Positions 9,957 to 19,243 of a stretch of 64,000 bases of DNA are shown piece by piece. Origin of the DNA: Brevundimonas naejangsanensis (GTDB lineage: Bacteria; Pseudomonadota; Alphaproteobacteria; Caulobacterales; Caulobacteraceae); assembly GCF_003627995.1 (NCBI RefSeq), contig NZ_CP032707.1:1041501-1105500 (forward strand). The letters run 5' to 3'. Under the pieces are notes generated by a model. The model was not told the origin of the DNA. It saw only the letters and a list, made by a program, of their open reading frames with translations, and did no database searches. Both the position numbers and the translations under genes were made by a program. Positions within the stretch are counted from its first letter, which is position 1. Each line of letters begins with the position of its first letter.

Positions 9957-10277
9957 ATGGCCAAGATCACCTACATCGAGCACGACGGCACCGAGCACAC
10001 GGTCGAGGTCAAGACCGGCCTCAGCGTCATGGAAGGCGCGATCCGCAACAATGTGCCGGGCATCGACGCCGACTGCGGCGGCGCCTGCGCCTGCGCCACC
10101 TGCCACGTCTATGTCGACGAGGACTTCGCCGCCGAGACCGGCCGCCCCTCGGCCATGGAGGAGTCCATGCTCGACTTCGCCGAGAACGTGCAGCCGAACA
10201 GCCGCCTGTCCTGCCAGATCCGCGTCAGCGACGACCTGGACGGCCTGATCGTGCGCCTGCCGGAAAGCCAGCACTGA
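9957..10277 (+). CDS. fdx: [2Fe-2S] ferredoxin, adrenodoxin type
   Basis: The 106-residue soluble electron carrier has the adrenodoxin-type ligand spacing Cys40-x5-Cys46-x2-Cys49 ([11 protein letters not shown]) plus Cys86 in SRLSCQI. Such ferredoxins serve Fe-S cluster assembly or cytochrome P450 systems. No isc or P450 gene is adjacent, so the partner is unknown. It sits one base before the downstream kinase gene on the same strand and is probably co-transcribed with it. An extra Cys (44) within the loop is not a usual ligand. Confidence 0.92.
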   Translation: MAKITYIEHDGTEHTVEVKTGLSVMEGAIRNNVPGIDADCGGACACATCHVYVDEDFAAETGRPSAMEESMLDFAENVQPNSRLSCQIRVSDDLDGLIVRLPESQH

Positions 10278-10278
10278 G

Positions 10279-11070
10279 ATGATCGACGCCCGGCTGCTGG
10301 ACGCGGTCGGGTCTCTCGTCGCGGCGCATGCGCGCCCGGACCACATTCCCCTGATCGGCGTCGCCGGGGCGCAGGGCTCGGGCAAGACCACCCTGGCCCG
10401 CGCCGCCGCCGAACGTCTGGGCGCCGCCTGCCTGTCGCTGGACGACGTCTATCTGACCAGGGCCAGGCGCGAGGCGAAGAGCCGGGCGGTCCATCCCCTG
10501 TTCGCCGTGCGCGGCCCGCCCGGTACGCATGATCTGGCCCTGCTGGAAGGCACGATCACGGCCTTGCGCGCCACGGACCCCGACAGCCTCACGCCATTGC
10601 CCGCCTTCGACAAGCTGGCCGACGACCGCCGCCCCTGGGTCGACTGGCCGGTCTTCGCGGGCCGGCCGTCGGCGGTGCTGGTCGACGGCTGGTGCCTAGG
10701 CGCGACGCCCCAGCCGGAGGCCGACCTCGTCGCCCCGATCAACGCCCTGGAGGCCCAGCGGGACGGGCAGGGGATCTGGCGCCGCGCCGTCAACGCCAAC
10801 CTGGCCGGCCCCTACGCCCAGGCCTTCGCCCGCTTCGACGCCGTCCTGTTCCTCAAGGCGCCGTCGTTTGACGCCGTGCTGGACTGGCGCTGCCAGCAGG
10901 AGGCGGGGCTGATGGGTCTGTCGCCCGCCGACCTGCCGCCCGCGCGCCGCGCCGCGCTCGCCGTCTTCATCCAGCATTTCGAGCGGATCACCCGCTCCAT
11001 GCTGGCGGGCGGGGTGCGGGCTGATGTGACGATTGCGCTGGATGAGCACCGGCGTCCCTTCTCCCCTTGA
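10279..11070 (+). CDS. P-loop kinase, glycerate 3-kinase-like
   Basis: The 263-residue protein has Walker A GAQGSGKTT at residues 30-38, then SLDDVYLTRARRE, a pattern shared by plant/yeast-type D-glycerate 3-kinases and uridine-kinase relatives. The DGWCLG segment at about 137 is also typical of that group. The probable reaction is phosphorylation of D-glycerate to 3-phosphoglycerate, but substrate cannot be read from sequence. It directly follows the ferredoxin gene and converges on the HAD phosphatase gene with only 15 bases between. Confidence 0.75.
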   Translation: MIDARLLDAVGSLVAAHARPDHIPLIGVAGAQGSGKTTLARAAAERLGAACLSLDDVYLTRARREAKSRAVHPLFAVRGPPGTHDLALLEGTITALRATDPDSLTPLPAFDKLADDRRPWVDWPVFAGRPSAVLVDGWCLGATPQPEADLVAPINALEAQRDGQGIWRRAVNANLAGPYAQAFARFDAVLFLKAPSFDAVLDWRCQQEAGLMGLSPADLPPARRAALAVFIQHFERITRSMLAGGVRADVTIALDEHRRPFSP

Positions 11071-11085
11071 GGGAGAAGGAAGAAA

Positions 11086-11940
11086 TCAGTCCGCGGGCAT
11101 CCGGCCGTAGTTCACCGCGATCCGCCCGATCAGGCCCTTGACGATCAGGTCGACCGGCGAGCCTTCGCGATAGTCGCCCGCCGCGACGAAATTGACCCTG
11201 TCCTCCGAAATCAAGCGGTGGATCTTATCGTGGTCGCGCGGGGTGCTGTCGGGGTCATAGACGGCGATGGAGAAACCGCCCTTGGTGTGCATCATCTTCA
11301 TGGTCGGCACGTCGGTGTCGCCATCGCCCAGGAAGATCATGCGGTCGAAGGGGATGGGACGCTCCTCGTCCGGGATGAAGCGGTTGATGCGCTCATCCTC
11401 CCAGTGGTTGTGCACGCCCTTGTTGATGCGGAACAGGTACTGGGTCTTGGTGGTGTAGTTGACGCCCACGGCCGGCCACACGGCGACGTCGTTCTCGTCG
11501 TAGTCGTATTTGGACGCGAAGACGTGGGTGAAGGCCTCGGCGATGGGACAGCCCTCGATCATCTCGGTCAGGCCCGCCGAGATGATGTAGTGCTCGATCT
11601 CCAGACCGTACTGGGCGCCGAAGGCGTTCATGCGGTCGAACCAGCTGCCGTCCCGCAGCCCTTCGAACAGGGCCACGTCGCGCCCGTGGTCGCGCAGCGT
11701 CTGACGCGTCACCGGCGTGCCCTGCTCGCGCGCCGCCAGCAGCATCATCTGCATATACATCAGGATGCCGTCGCCATCGGCGGCGATGGTCCGGGGACGG
11801 ACGGTCTCGTTCCAGAACTGGGCCGGCGTCATTCCGATCGAGGGGATGAAGCTGACCTCCTGCATGTTCCCCCGGGCCAGGGTGCCGTCGAAGTCGTAGA
11901 TGACGGCGGTCTTGAGCAGGGGGCGGGTCATGTCGGCCAT
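11086..11940 (-). CDS. HAD-superfamily phosphatase
   Basis: The 284-residue haloacid-dehalogenase-fold hydrolase has motif I as DFDGTL (nucleophile Asp at about 16) and motif IV as LGDGDTDVP at about 208. Motif II is probably the Ser of YIISAG. The cap region is alpha-helical. Substrate is unknown; the resemblance is to phosphoserine-phosphatase-like members with a long insert. Starts at 11940 or 11931 are both possible. A sevenfold-phase short tandem repeat lies just upstream. Confidence 0.75.
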   Translation of the reverse strand: MADMTRPLLKTAVIYDFDGTLARGNMQEVSFIPSIGMTPAQFWNETVRPRTIAADGDGILMYMQMMLLAAREQGTPVTRQTLRDHGRDVALFEGLRDGSWFDRMNAFGAQYGLEIEHYIISAGLTEMIEGCPIAEAFTHVFASKYDYDENDVAVWPAVGVNYTTKTQYLFRINKGVHNHWEDERINRFIPDEERPIPFDRMIFLGDGDTDVPTMKMMHTKGGFSIAVYDPDSTPRDHDKIHRLISEDRVNFVAAGDYREGSPVDLIVKGLIGRIAVNYGRMPAD

Positions 11941-11950
11941 GGGACGTCCG

Positions 11951-11978
11951 AGTGGCGAGTGGCGAGTGGCGAGTGGCG
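11951..11978. repeat. Short tandem repeat, 7 bp x 4
   Basis: Four perfect copies of AGTGGCG lie between the divL 3' end and the HAD gene start, within the HAD gene's upstream region. Copy number could vary by slippage and alter promoter spacing. Confidence 0.85.
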
Positions 11979-12044
11979 AGGGACGTGTGGTTAGTGACTG
12001 GACCCCGGGGAGTCAAAACCAATGCCCCTCCTTTCCGCCACGCG

Positions 12045-14381
12045 TCACTCGTGCTCGCCGCTGAGCAAAAGCTCCGGCGCGGCGGTCGGGGCCGCAGCCT
12101 CGACCGGCAGGTGCAGGATGAAGGCCGCGCCCTTGCCCGGCTCGGACTGGACCTCGGCCCAGCCGCCGTGCAGCTCGACCAGCGCCTTGACCAGGGCCAG
12201 GGCCACGCCCGGCCCGCCGCGCTCGCGCCGCACGAAGCGGTCGAAGACGTGAGCCTGCAGGTGGTAGGGGATGCCCCGGCCGGTGTCCTCGACGCGGATG
12301 CGCACCTCGCCCGGCCCGGCTTCGGCGGTCAGGCTGACCGCGCCACCCTCGGTCACGGCCCGGCAGGCGTTCTCCAGCAGGTGATCGACGGCCTGGGCGA
12401 TGCGGCGGGCGTCGGCGCGGATCGGCTTCAGCCCCGCCGGGCAAACCAGGGTCAGCGTGGCGCCGCGCCCCTCGACCTTGGCCCGGATCTTCTCGGCCGC
12501 CTCGTCCAGCAGGTCGCAGACCCGCACGTCGCCGAGCGTCAGCTCCATCTCGCCGGCGTCGATCTGGGCCATGTCCAGCACGTCGTCGATGGAACGGGCC
12601 AGGTGGCTGGCCGCCACGCGGATGGCCCCCGCGTGCTGACGGCTGCGCTCGGGCAGGTCGCCCATGGCCTCCAGCAGCTCCGAATAGCCGACGATGGTCG
12701 TCAGCGGGGTGCGCAGCTCATAGGAGACGCTGCCGACGAACTCGCGCTTCAACGCCTGGCTTTCGGCCAGGGCGGCTTCCTTGGCCGCCAGGGCCTGCTC
12801 GAGCTCGCGCCGGGCCGTCACGTCGAAGAAGGCGACCAGGGTGGCGCCGTCGGGCAGGGGACGCGTCTGCCAGGCGGCGACGCGGCCGTCCTCGGTCCGG
12901 CCTTCGCCCGAAATGGCCACCCGGCTCTCGGGATCGGGGTCGGCCACCCGCGCCTTCAGCCCCAGCCACAGGGCGGCGTCGGGCAGGACCGGGCGGCACA
13001 GGGCGGCCACGGCGTCGAAGTCGCCCGCCTCCATCAGCCGCTCGCCGCCGACGCCCCAGAAGGTCTCGAAGGCCTCGTTGTGCAGCCGCAGACGGCCGTC
13101 CGAGCCGAACACGGCCACGGCGTCGTTCAGCTTGTCCAGGGTCGCGCGCTGGACCTGAATCTGGGCGTTGTAGCGGCTGCGCAACTGCAGCTCGCCGGTG
13201 ATGTCCGAGAAGATCAGCAGGATGCCGCCCAGGGGGTGCGGCTGGCGCACCACCCGCAGCGTTCGCCCGTCGGGCAGGGACCAGCTGTCGTCGGGCGAGG
13301 CCTGGGCCGCGCCGTAGAAATCCAGTTCCTCGGCCTTCCAGGCGGCGTAGTCGACGACCTCGGGCAGAAGGCGCTTCTGGCGCAGCCGGTCCAGCAGCTC
13401 GGCGTGGGTCGGCCGTTCGTCCAGCCAGGCCGGGTCGACCCCGAACAGGGACTGGAAGGCGGTGTTATGGAAGGCCAGCCGCTTGGACGGGCCGAAGATG
13501 GCCACGGCGTCGGCCAGGTGGTTCAGCGTCTCGTCATGGGCCTCGACGTGGCGGCGCAGGGTGTCGCGCGTCTCCTCGGCCTCGGTCATCTCGATGGCGA
13601 AGGCGATCACGGCGCCGCGCCCGCCGACCAGGGGCTCGGCCAGGATCTTCCACGCCCGGCGCCGCCCGCCCGCCGTGGTCCAGCGGAAGCCCTCCTGGCG
13701 CGCGTTCAGGCGCAGGGCCTCGGCCACCACGGCGTCGGCGCCCCGGTCGAAGCTCAGGCCCCGGCCGCGCGCCTCATCCAGGGTCTCAGCCCCCGCCTCG
13801 ACCAGCCAGGCGCTGTTGGCCCAGATCAGATGACCGGCCCCGTCGACCACCCAGGTGGGGGCTGGCGACTGCTCGGCCAGGGCGCCCGGCCCGGCCTCGC
13901 CGCCCGCATCCGGCCGGCCCAGGCGCGACAGCCGCAGCCAGGCCCCCCCGCCGTGCGCCCGGCCCTCGACCGCCCAGGCGCCGTCCGGGGTCTCGAGCAG
14001 GGTCTCGAAGGCCTCTCCGGCCCCCACCAGGGCTTCCATCCGGCCCGTATGCGACTGGCTGAGCGAGGCGAGAATGGCCTCGCCCGCCTGGGCTGCGTCG
14101 TGATCGGGGGCCAGGGCGGCCAGGACCTCCGGCGCGCCGAAGACGGCCTGAACCCTGCCGCCCGGCGTCAGGGCCAGCCGCACATCGTCGAACACTGCCA
14201 GGGCCGCCGCGCCTGCGGCGGCCTGGGCCTGGATGCCCGCCAGCCCGTCCTCGATCTCGGTCTCGCGCGCGCCCAGCCGGGCGCGCAGGCGCCAGGTCCA
14301 GGCGCTGACCGCCAGCGCCAGCCCCGCCGCGCCCGCAGTGGCCACAAAGGCGATGTCGGCAGCGATATCCGCCTCGGCCAT
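12045..14381 (-). CDS. divL: DivL-type tyrosine pseudokinase, cell-cycle regulator
   Basis: The 778-residue protein has one membrane segment (about 8-28) and PAS-like domains at about 170-265, 285-395 and 410-520. A dimerisation domain and an HATPase-like domain (about 650-765) follow. The H-box reads FVGSVSYELRTPL: the phospho-acceptor His is Tyr at residue 554, the hallmark of DivL (Tyr550 in Caulobacter). The second glycine box is degenerate (GGPGVAL). In Caulobacter, DivL senses DivK at the new pole and controls CckA, hence CtrA activity; it is essential. Length and layout match. Function here is inferred by homology. The upstream gap holds a GATTC methylation site and a CtrA-like half-site. 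Confidence 0.9.
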   Translation of the reverse strand: MAEADIAADIAFVATAGAAGLALAVSAWTWRLRARLGARETEIEDGLAGIQAQAAAGAAALAVFDDVRLALTPGGRVQAVFGAPEVLAALAPDHDAAQAGEAILASLSQSHTGRMEALVGAGEAFETLLETPDGAWAVEGRAHGGGAWLRLSRLGRPDAGGEAGPGALAEQSPAPTWVVDGAGHLIWANSAWLVEAGAETLDEARGRGLSFDRGADAVVAEALRLNARQEGFRWTTAGGRRRAWKILAEPLVGGRGAVIAFAIEMTEAEETRDTLRRHVEAHDETLNHLADAVAIFGPSKRLAFHNTAFQSLFGVDPAWLDERPTHAELLDRLRQKRLLPEVVDYAAWKAEELDFYGAAQASPDDSWSLPDGRTLRVVRQPHPLGGILLIFSDITGELQLRSRYNAQIQVQRATLDKLNDAVAVFGSDGRLRLHNEAFETFWGVGGERLMEAGDFDAVAALCRPVLPDAALWLGLKARVADPDPESRVAISGEGRTEDGRVAAWQTRPLPDGATLVAFFDVTARRELEQALAAKEAALAESQALKREFVGSVSYELRTPLTTIVGYSELLEAMGDLPERSRQHAGAIRVAASHLARSIDDVLDMAQIDAGEMELTLGDVRVCDLLDEAAEKIRAKVEGRGATLTLVCPAGLKPIRADARRIAQAVDHLLENACRAVTEGGAVSLTAEAGPGEVRIRVEDTGRGIPYHLQAHVFDRFVRRERGGPGVALALVKALVELHGGWAEVQSEPGKGAAFILHLPVEAAAPTAAPELLLSGEHE

Positions 14382-14541
14382 GCCTTCCCCAGAAACCTCG
14401 TGATCCCAGCCTCGGCCGCCCGTCCGGTGCGGCCGATTCGCCGTTTACCATACTCTGATTGGGCGAATTGCGATGCGGCCGCGTGCAGACGACGGCGCGG
14501 CCGGATTGCGGGCTTGGCCGCGCCGGGCGATATCCCCTGCC

Positions 14542-14952
14542 ATGACCACGTCCTGGATCGACCAGTTCGCCCCCTCGCTCGACGACTTCGCCCGCCTGGC
14601 CGAGGCGGCCTTCGCCGGCTTGCCCGAGATGTTCCGCCAGGCGGCGAGCGAGGTGGTGATCCGCGTCGATGACTTCGCCGACGAGGAGACCTTGGCCGAT
14701 CTGGAGATCGAGGACCCGTTCGAACTGACCGGCCTCTATTCCGGCGTCCACATCGGCGAGCGCGACGCCATGGGCCCGGCGCCCGAGCCCTCGCGCATCT
14801 TCCTCTACCGCCGTCCGATCCTCGACGAATGGTGCGAGCGCGGCGACGTCGGCCTGGACGAGATCATCGCCCACGTCCTGATCCACGAGATCGGCCACCA
14901 CCTGGGCCTTGACGACGACCAGATCCACGCCATCGAAGACGACGCGGACTGA
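14542..14952 (+). CDS. Minimal zinc metallopeptidase-like protein (zincin)
   Basis: The 136-residue protein ends with HVLIHEIGHHLGLDDDQ at about residues 112-128, an HExxHHxGxxD motif of the compact zincin family (PF06262 type). The small size leaves almost nothing beyond the metal-binding core. The family is widespread in Alphaproteobacteria and Actinobacteria with no well-defined substrate. The ATG at 14542 is preferred over an upstream in-frame start. It is divergent from divL and converges on rsmB. Confidence 0.85.
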   Translation: MTTSWIDQFAPSLDDFARLAEAAFAGLPEMFRQAASEVVIRVDDFADEETLADLEIEDPFELTGLYSGVHIGERDAMGPAPEPSRIFLYRRPILDEWCERGDVGLDEIIAHVLIHEIGHHLGLDDDQIHAIEDDAD

Positions 14953-14954
14953 AC

Positions 14955-16349
14955 CTAGGCGATCCGCTCCAGCTTCGCCGCGAAGAAGCCGTCCAGCCCG
15001 CCGCGTTCGGCCCACTGCGAGGGCAGGATGCGCAGCCAGCCTTCGGCCGTCAGGGCCTCATCCGGGGCGCCGACCTCGGCCGGGACGGCGGGCACGGTGC
15101 GGAAGGCGGGGTTGCGGCGCAGGAAGGCGATGATCTGGGTCTCGCCCTCCTCGCGCTCCAGCGAGCAGACGCAATAGACCAGGCGCCCGCCCGGCTTCAC
15201 CTTCTCGGCCGCCACGTCCAGCAGGCGGTGCTGCACGTCGGCCAGCTTGGCCACGTCGGCGGGGCGGGTGGCGCGCAGCACCTCGGGGTTACGACGATAG
15301 GTGCCGGTGGCGGTGCACGGCGCGTCCAGCAGGACCGCGTCGAAGGCGCGGTCATCCTCCCAGTCCTCGGCTGGGACGGCGACGACTTCGGCCGTGAGCT
15401 TCATGCGCTCGAAATTCTGGCGCAGGCGCTTCAGCCGCGCCTCGGAGCGGTCCAGGGCGACGACCTCGGCCCCGGCGGCGGCCAGCTGCAGCGTCTTGCC
15501 GCCCGGCGCGGCGCACAGGTCCAGCGCCGTCTCGCCCGCCTTCACGGCCAGCAGGCGCGCGGGCACGGCGGCGGCCGCATCCTGCACCCACCAGTCGCCG
15601 GCCTCGAAGCCGGGCCAGGACGCGACGTCGCCGCGTTTGCCGGTGCGGACCGTGCCGCCGGGCAGGACTTCGCCCTCGACCAGGGCCGCCAGTTCGGCCG
15701 GATCGACGCCGGGCCTGGCCGTCAGGTCCGTGGCGGGCTCCTCGCGCGTGGCCAGCGCTAGGCCGATCAGGGCCGCCTCGCCATAGGTCGCCTTCCAGCG
15801 CTGGGCCAGCCAGTCGGGCAGGTTTGATTCAGCGGTCGTCAGGCCCGGACCGTCGCGGCCGACGCCGCGCAGCACGGCGTTGACCAGGTTCTTGTAGGGC
15901 CGCGTCTTGGGGTCGCGCTCGGCCAGCTTGACCGCTGTCGACACCGCGGCGAAGGCCGGGGTCTCCAGCACCAGGGTCTGGGCGAGGGCGATGCGCAGGA
16001 TGGTCATGACCGCCAGCGGCGGCGCCTTCTGCAGGCGGCGCTCCAGGATCTGGTCGATCTCGCCCAGGCGGCGCAGGGCCGCCATGGCCACGGCGCGGGC
16101 GAAGGCGCGGTCCGGCGGAGCCAGGTCGCGCGCCGGCGCCTGCGACAGGGCCTCGTCCAGGCCGGTGCGTTTCTCCAGCGCCGCGTTCAGCAGCAGGCCG
16201 GCGACCAGGCGCGCCTCGACGCCGACGTCGGCGTGGGGATCGTCCGCAACCGGGCGCGGGGCGGGGGCGCGACGGGGCCCGCGCGCCTTCTCGGCGATGC
16301 GGCGGCCGCGCGCGGCGGAGCTGCGCCCCTTGGGCGCCCCCCCGCTCAC
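14955..16349 (-). CDS. rsmB: 16S rRNA m5C967 methyltransferase
   Basis: The 464-residue RsmB/Sun-type enzyme methylates C967 of 16S rRNA using S-adenosylmethionine. An Arg/Ala-rich basic leader (about 1-30) is followed by a NusB-like RNA-binding domain (about 45-170). The methyltransferase domain has DLCAAPGGKT (SAM site), LLDAPCTATG (first cysteine) and YCVCSLEREEGE (catalytic cysteine). Translation starts at GTG 16349, overlapping the kup stop codon as GTGA, so the two genes are coupled. Longer in-frame reading upstream lies inside kup and is rejected. Confidence 0.93.
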   Translation of the reverse strand: MSGGAPKGRSSAARGRRIAEKARGPRRAPAPRPVADDPHADVGVEARLVAGLLLNAALEKRTGLDEALSQAPARDLAPPDRAFARAVAMAALRRLGEIDQILERRLQKAPPLAVMTILRIALAQTLVLETPAFAAVSTAVKLAERDPKTRPYKNLVNAVLRGVGRDGPGLTTAESNLPDWLAQRWKATYGEAALIGLALATREEPATDLTARPGVDPAELAALVEGEVLPGGTVRTGKRGDVASWPGFEAGDWWVQDAAAAVPARLLAVKAGETALDLCAAPGGKTLQLAAAGAEVVALDRSEARLKRLRQNFERMKLTAEVVAVPAEDWEDDRAFDAVLLDAPCTATGTYRRNPEVLRATRPADVAKLADVQHRLLDVAAEKVKPGGRLVYCVCSLEREEGETQIIAFLRRNPAFRTVPAVPAEVGAPDEALTAEGWLRILPSQWAERGGLDGFFAAKLERIA

Positions 16350-18325
16350 ACCGACACCTGGGTGCCGAGCTCGACCACGCGGCCGGGCGGAATGCGGAAG
16401 AAGTCGGTCGGATTGGCGGCGTTTCGCATGAGGAAGATAAACAGCTTGTCCTGCCACAGGGGCATGCCCTGGCGGGCGGAGGGAACGACGGAGCGGCGGC
16501 CCAGGAAGAAGCTGGTCGACATGATGTCGAACTTCAGCCCCTGCTTGCGGCACAGGCCCAGGGCGCGGGGCACGTTCGGCGTCTCCATGAAGCCGAAGGT
16601 CAGGGTCAGCCGCTTGAAGTCGTCGCTGATCGGCTCGACCGACACCCGCTGCTGATCCGACACGCGCGGCCGATCCGAGGTGTGCACGGTCAGGATGATG
16701 TTCTTCTCGTGCAGCACCTTGTTGTGCTTGAGGTTGTGCATCAGGGCCACCGGAGCGACGTCAGGGTCGGAGGTCAGGAAGATGGCCGTGCCCGGCGCGC
16801 GGTGCGGCGGGCGGGCGCGCAGCATCTCGATCAGGTCGGTCAGCGGCAGGCTGTCCTTGCGCGTCTTGTCGGCCAGGATCTGGGCGCCGCGCACCCAGGT
16901 CCACATCAGCATGACCAGGCCGCCGCCCAGGACCAGCGGCATCCAGGCGCCGTTGGGGATCTTGAGCAGGTTGGAGGTCAGGAAGACGGCGTCGATGAAG
17001 CCGAACGGCACCAGGGTCAGCAGCATGGCCCACACCGGCCACTTCCACTTGTGGCGCACCACGGTGAAGGACATCAGGGTGTTGACCATCATGGTGCCGG
17101 TCACCGCCACCCCATAGGCCGCCGTCAGATTGTGCGACGACTGGAAGGTCACCAGGACGAACAGCACCCCGACCATCAGCAGGCTGTTGATCGCGGGCAC
17201 ATAGATCTGGCCGGCCTGGGTCTCGGAAGTGTTGCGGATGTCCAGGCGTGGCAGCAGGCCCAGCTGGACCGCCTGCTGGGTCACCGAGAAGGCGCCGGTG
17301 ATGACCGCCTGGCTGGCGATCACCGTCGCCGCCGTGGCCAGGATCAGCATGGGCCAGTAGACCAACTGCGGCACCATGTTCCAGAAGGGGTTGTCGGCCC
17401 CGCCGGGATTGGCCAGCAGGAAGGCCCCCTGGCCCAGGTAGTTCAGCGTCAGGCAGGGCAGGACGATGAACAGCCAGCCCTGGCGGATCGGCGCCTTTCC
17501 GAAGTGGCCCATGTCGGCATAGAGGGCCTCGGCCCCGGTCACGGCCAGGAAGACGCTGCCCAGGATGACGAAGCCCAGGAAGCCGTCCTTGAGCAGCAAC
17601 TGGACGCCGTAGTGCGGCGACAGGGCGCGGATGATCGACAGGTCATCGAAGATGTGAAGGACGCCCAGCAGGCCCAGGCTCAGGAACCAGCCCAGGGTGA
17701 TGGGGCCGAAGAAACGCGCCAGCCCGGCCGTGCCGCGCGACTGGACCATGAAGAGGGCGATGAGGATGCCCGCCGCCATCGGCAGGATGAAGGGATCCAA
17801 CCGGCCGTTCAGGCCCGGCGCCTCCTGCAGGCCCTCGATAGCCGACAGCACCGAAATGGCCGGGGTGATGACCCCGTCGCTGTAGAAGAGGGCCGCGCCG
17901 CAGACGCCCAGGATGAACAGCCAGGCGCTGCGTCGGCCGATGGCGTGCTGGGCCAGGGCCATCAGCGACAGGGTGCCGCCCTCGCCCTTGTTGTCGGCCC
18001 GCATCAGGAACATGACGTATTTGAACGTCACCACGATCATCAGCGCCCAGAAGGCCAGGGACACCACGCCGATGACGGCCAGGTCGCCGCCGACGCCCTT
18101 CTGGGCGTGGCCGATGGCCTCGCGCAGGGCGTAGATGGGGCTGGTGCCGATGTCGCCGAAGACCACGCCGATGGCGCCCAGGATCAGGGCGCGATGCGTC
18201 GCCTTGCCGGACTTCTGGCCCTGGCCGGCGCCGTGTCCTCCGGGAGGGGGAATCTGGGCGTTCGCGGATTCGGAAGCTGTAGCGGGCGACGCAGGCGCGT
18301 CCCCGCGGGGCGTATCCCCGACCAT
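16346..18325 (-). CDS. kup: Low-affinity potassium uptake permease Kup
   Basis: This is a K+/H+ symporter of the inner membrane. The 659-residue protein has the family entry GAIGVVFGDIGTSPIYALRE at about residues 47-66, twelve hydrophobic segments to about residue 460, and a cytoplasmic C-terminal domain. The ATG at 18325 has GGAGG six bases upstream and is preferred over an earlier ATG at 18361. It is coupled to rsmB downstream. Confidence 0.95.
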   Translation of the reverse strand: MVGDTPRGDAPASPATASESANAQIPPPGGHGAGQGQKSGKATHRALILGAIGVVFGDIGTSPIYALREAIGHAQKGVGGDLAVIGVVSLAFWALMIVVTFKYVMFLMRADNKGEGGTLSLMALAQHAIGRRSAWLFILGVCGAALFYSDGVITPAISVLSAIEGLQEAPGLNGRLDPFILPMAAGILIALFMVQSRGTAGLARFFGPITLGWFLSLGLLGVLHIFDDLSIIRALSPHYGVQLLLKDGFLGFVILGSVFLAVTGAEALYADMGHFGKAPIRQGWLFIVLPCLTLNYLGQGAFLLANPGGADNPFWNMVPQLVYWPMLILATAATVIASQAVITGAFSVTQQAVQLGLLPRLDIRNTSETQAGQIYVPAINSLLMVGVLFVLVTFQSSHNLTAAYGVAVTGTMMVNTLMSFTVVRHKWKWPVWAMLLTLVPFGFIDAVFLTSNLLKIPNGAWMPLVLGGGLVMLMWTWVRGAQILADKTRKDSLPLTDLIEMLRARPPHRAPGTAIFLTSDPDVAPVALMHNLKHNKVLHEKNIILTVHTSDRPRVSDQQRVSVEPISDDFKRLTLTFGFMETPNVPRALGLCRKQGLKFDIMSTSFFLGRRSVVPSARQGMPLWQDKLFIFLMRNAANPTDFFRIPPGRVVELGTQVSV

Positions 18326-18396
18326 GCATTTCCTCCGGCCGCGCGACGACGCGCCCATCAAGAGCGGCGGGGCTTTAGACCCTTTCCATCAGCGGT

Positions 18397-19182
18397 TCAA
18401 TCGCGGGCCGGTTCCGGGCGGGCCGCCGAAGACAGGATGTGACGGTCGTCCTTGGCCTGGAGCAGCACCACCATGCCGTCGCCGTCGGCCGCGTCGGCGG
18501 GCAGGGCGAAGAGCACGGGCCGTCCCGTCCAATCGCCCAGGCGGCGCACCTCGCGCACCACATTGACGTGAGGGACGGCCTGGCCGCGGTTGTCGCCGCC
18601 CTTGACCTCGACGGTCTGAAGGCCCGGTCGATAGAGAACGGCCACCACCTCGGCCCCGCCGCGCGGCGGGCGGCCGGAGCCGACGCCGACCCGGTCGCCG
18701 GTCTCGCGGAACTCGATCTCGGGCGGCCAGCCGCGCCCGCGCGCCTCGGCCTCGACCGCCGCCCTCAGCTCGGGGGTGTGGGCGCCCGACAGCTGGCGGC
18801 GCCCACCGATCACCACCTGGGGCGTCGAGACGTTGCGCAACTGCAGGGCCTGGCGATAGGCGCGCTGGCGCGCGGCGAACTCGGGCCGGGCGAAGGTGTC
18901 GGGCCAGCCCAGATAGTCCCAGTAGTCGACGCCGTAGGTCAGGACGATGACCCCCGGCTGCTGCGCCACGCCGCCGACGGCGCGGTTGGCCTCGGGACAG
19001 CCGGCGCAGCCCTGGGCGGTGAACAGTTCGACCACCACCGGCTGGGTCGTCGCCGCCGGGACGGGGGCGTCGTCGCGGTCGCGCTGGCTCCGCGTTCCTG
19101 CGGGCGCGGCGGCGAGAGCCAGCAGGCTTGCGCCCGCGACCGCCGCCGTCATCCCGTACCTGATCAGACCCCGTGTCGTCAT
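18397..19182 (-). CDS. DUF1223 secreted thioredoxin-like protein
   Basis: The 261-residue product begins with a signal peptide (about 1-30). The DUF1223 domain opens VVVELFTAQGCAGCPEAN at about residues 49-66, with a thioredoxin-like CxxC (CAGC). Later conserved pieces are VDYWDYLGWPDTFA and STPQVVIGGRRQLSG. Family members are predicted periplasmic or secreted with a thioredoxin fold and unknown role. The gene lies 71 bases upstream of kup on the same strand. Confidence 0.85.
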   Translation of the reverse strand: MTTRGLIRYGMTAAVAGASLLALAAAPAGTRSQRDRDDAPVPAATTQPVVVELFTAQGCAGCPEANRAVGGVAQQPGVIVLTYGVDYWDYLGWPDTFARPEFAARQRAYRQALQLRNVSTPQVVIGGRRQLSGAHTPELRAAVEAEARGRGWPPEIEFRETGDRVGVGSGRPPRGGAEVVAVLYRPGLQTVEVKGGDNRGQAVPHVNVVREVRRLGDWTGRPVLFALPADAADGDGMVVLLQAKDDRHILSSAARPEPARD

Positions 19183-19243
19183 GGCGGCGATCCTAGCCGC
19201 TTGCCCCGCCCGCGCCGCTCATAAATGCGTGAGCGGCTTGATG

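Noticed and set aside
11952..14672. 906-codon plus-strand frame opposite divL
   Set aside because: Shadow frame; divL on the minus strand explains the sequence with complete kinase-like architecture.
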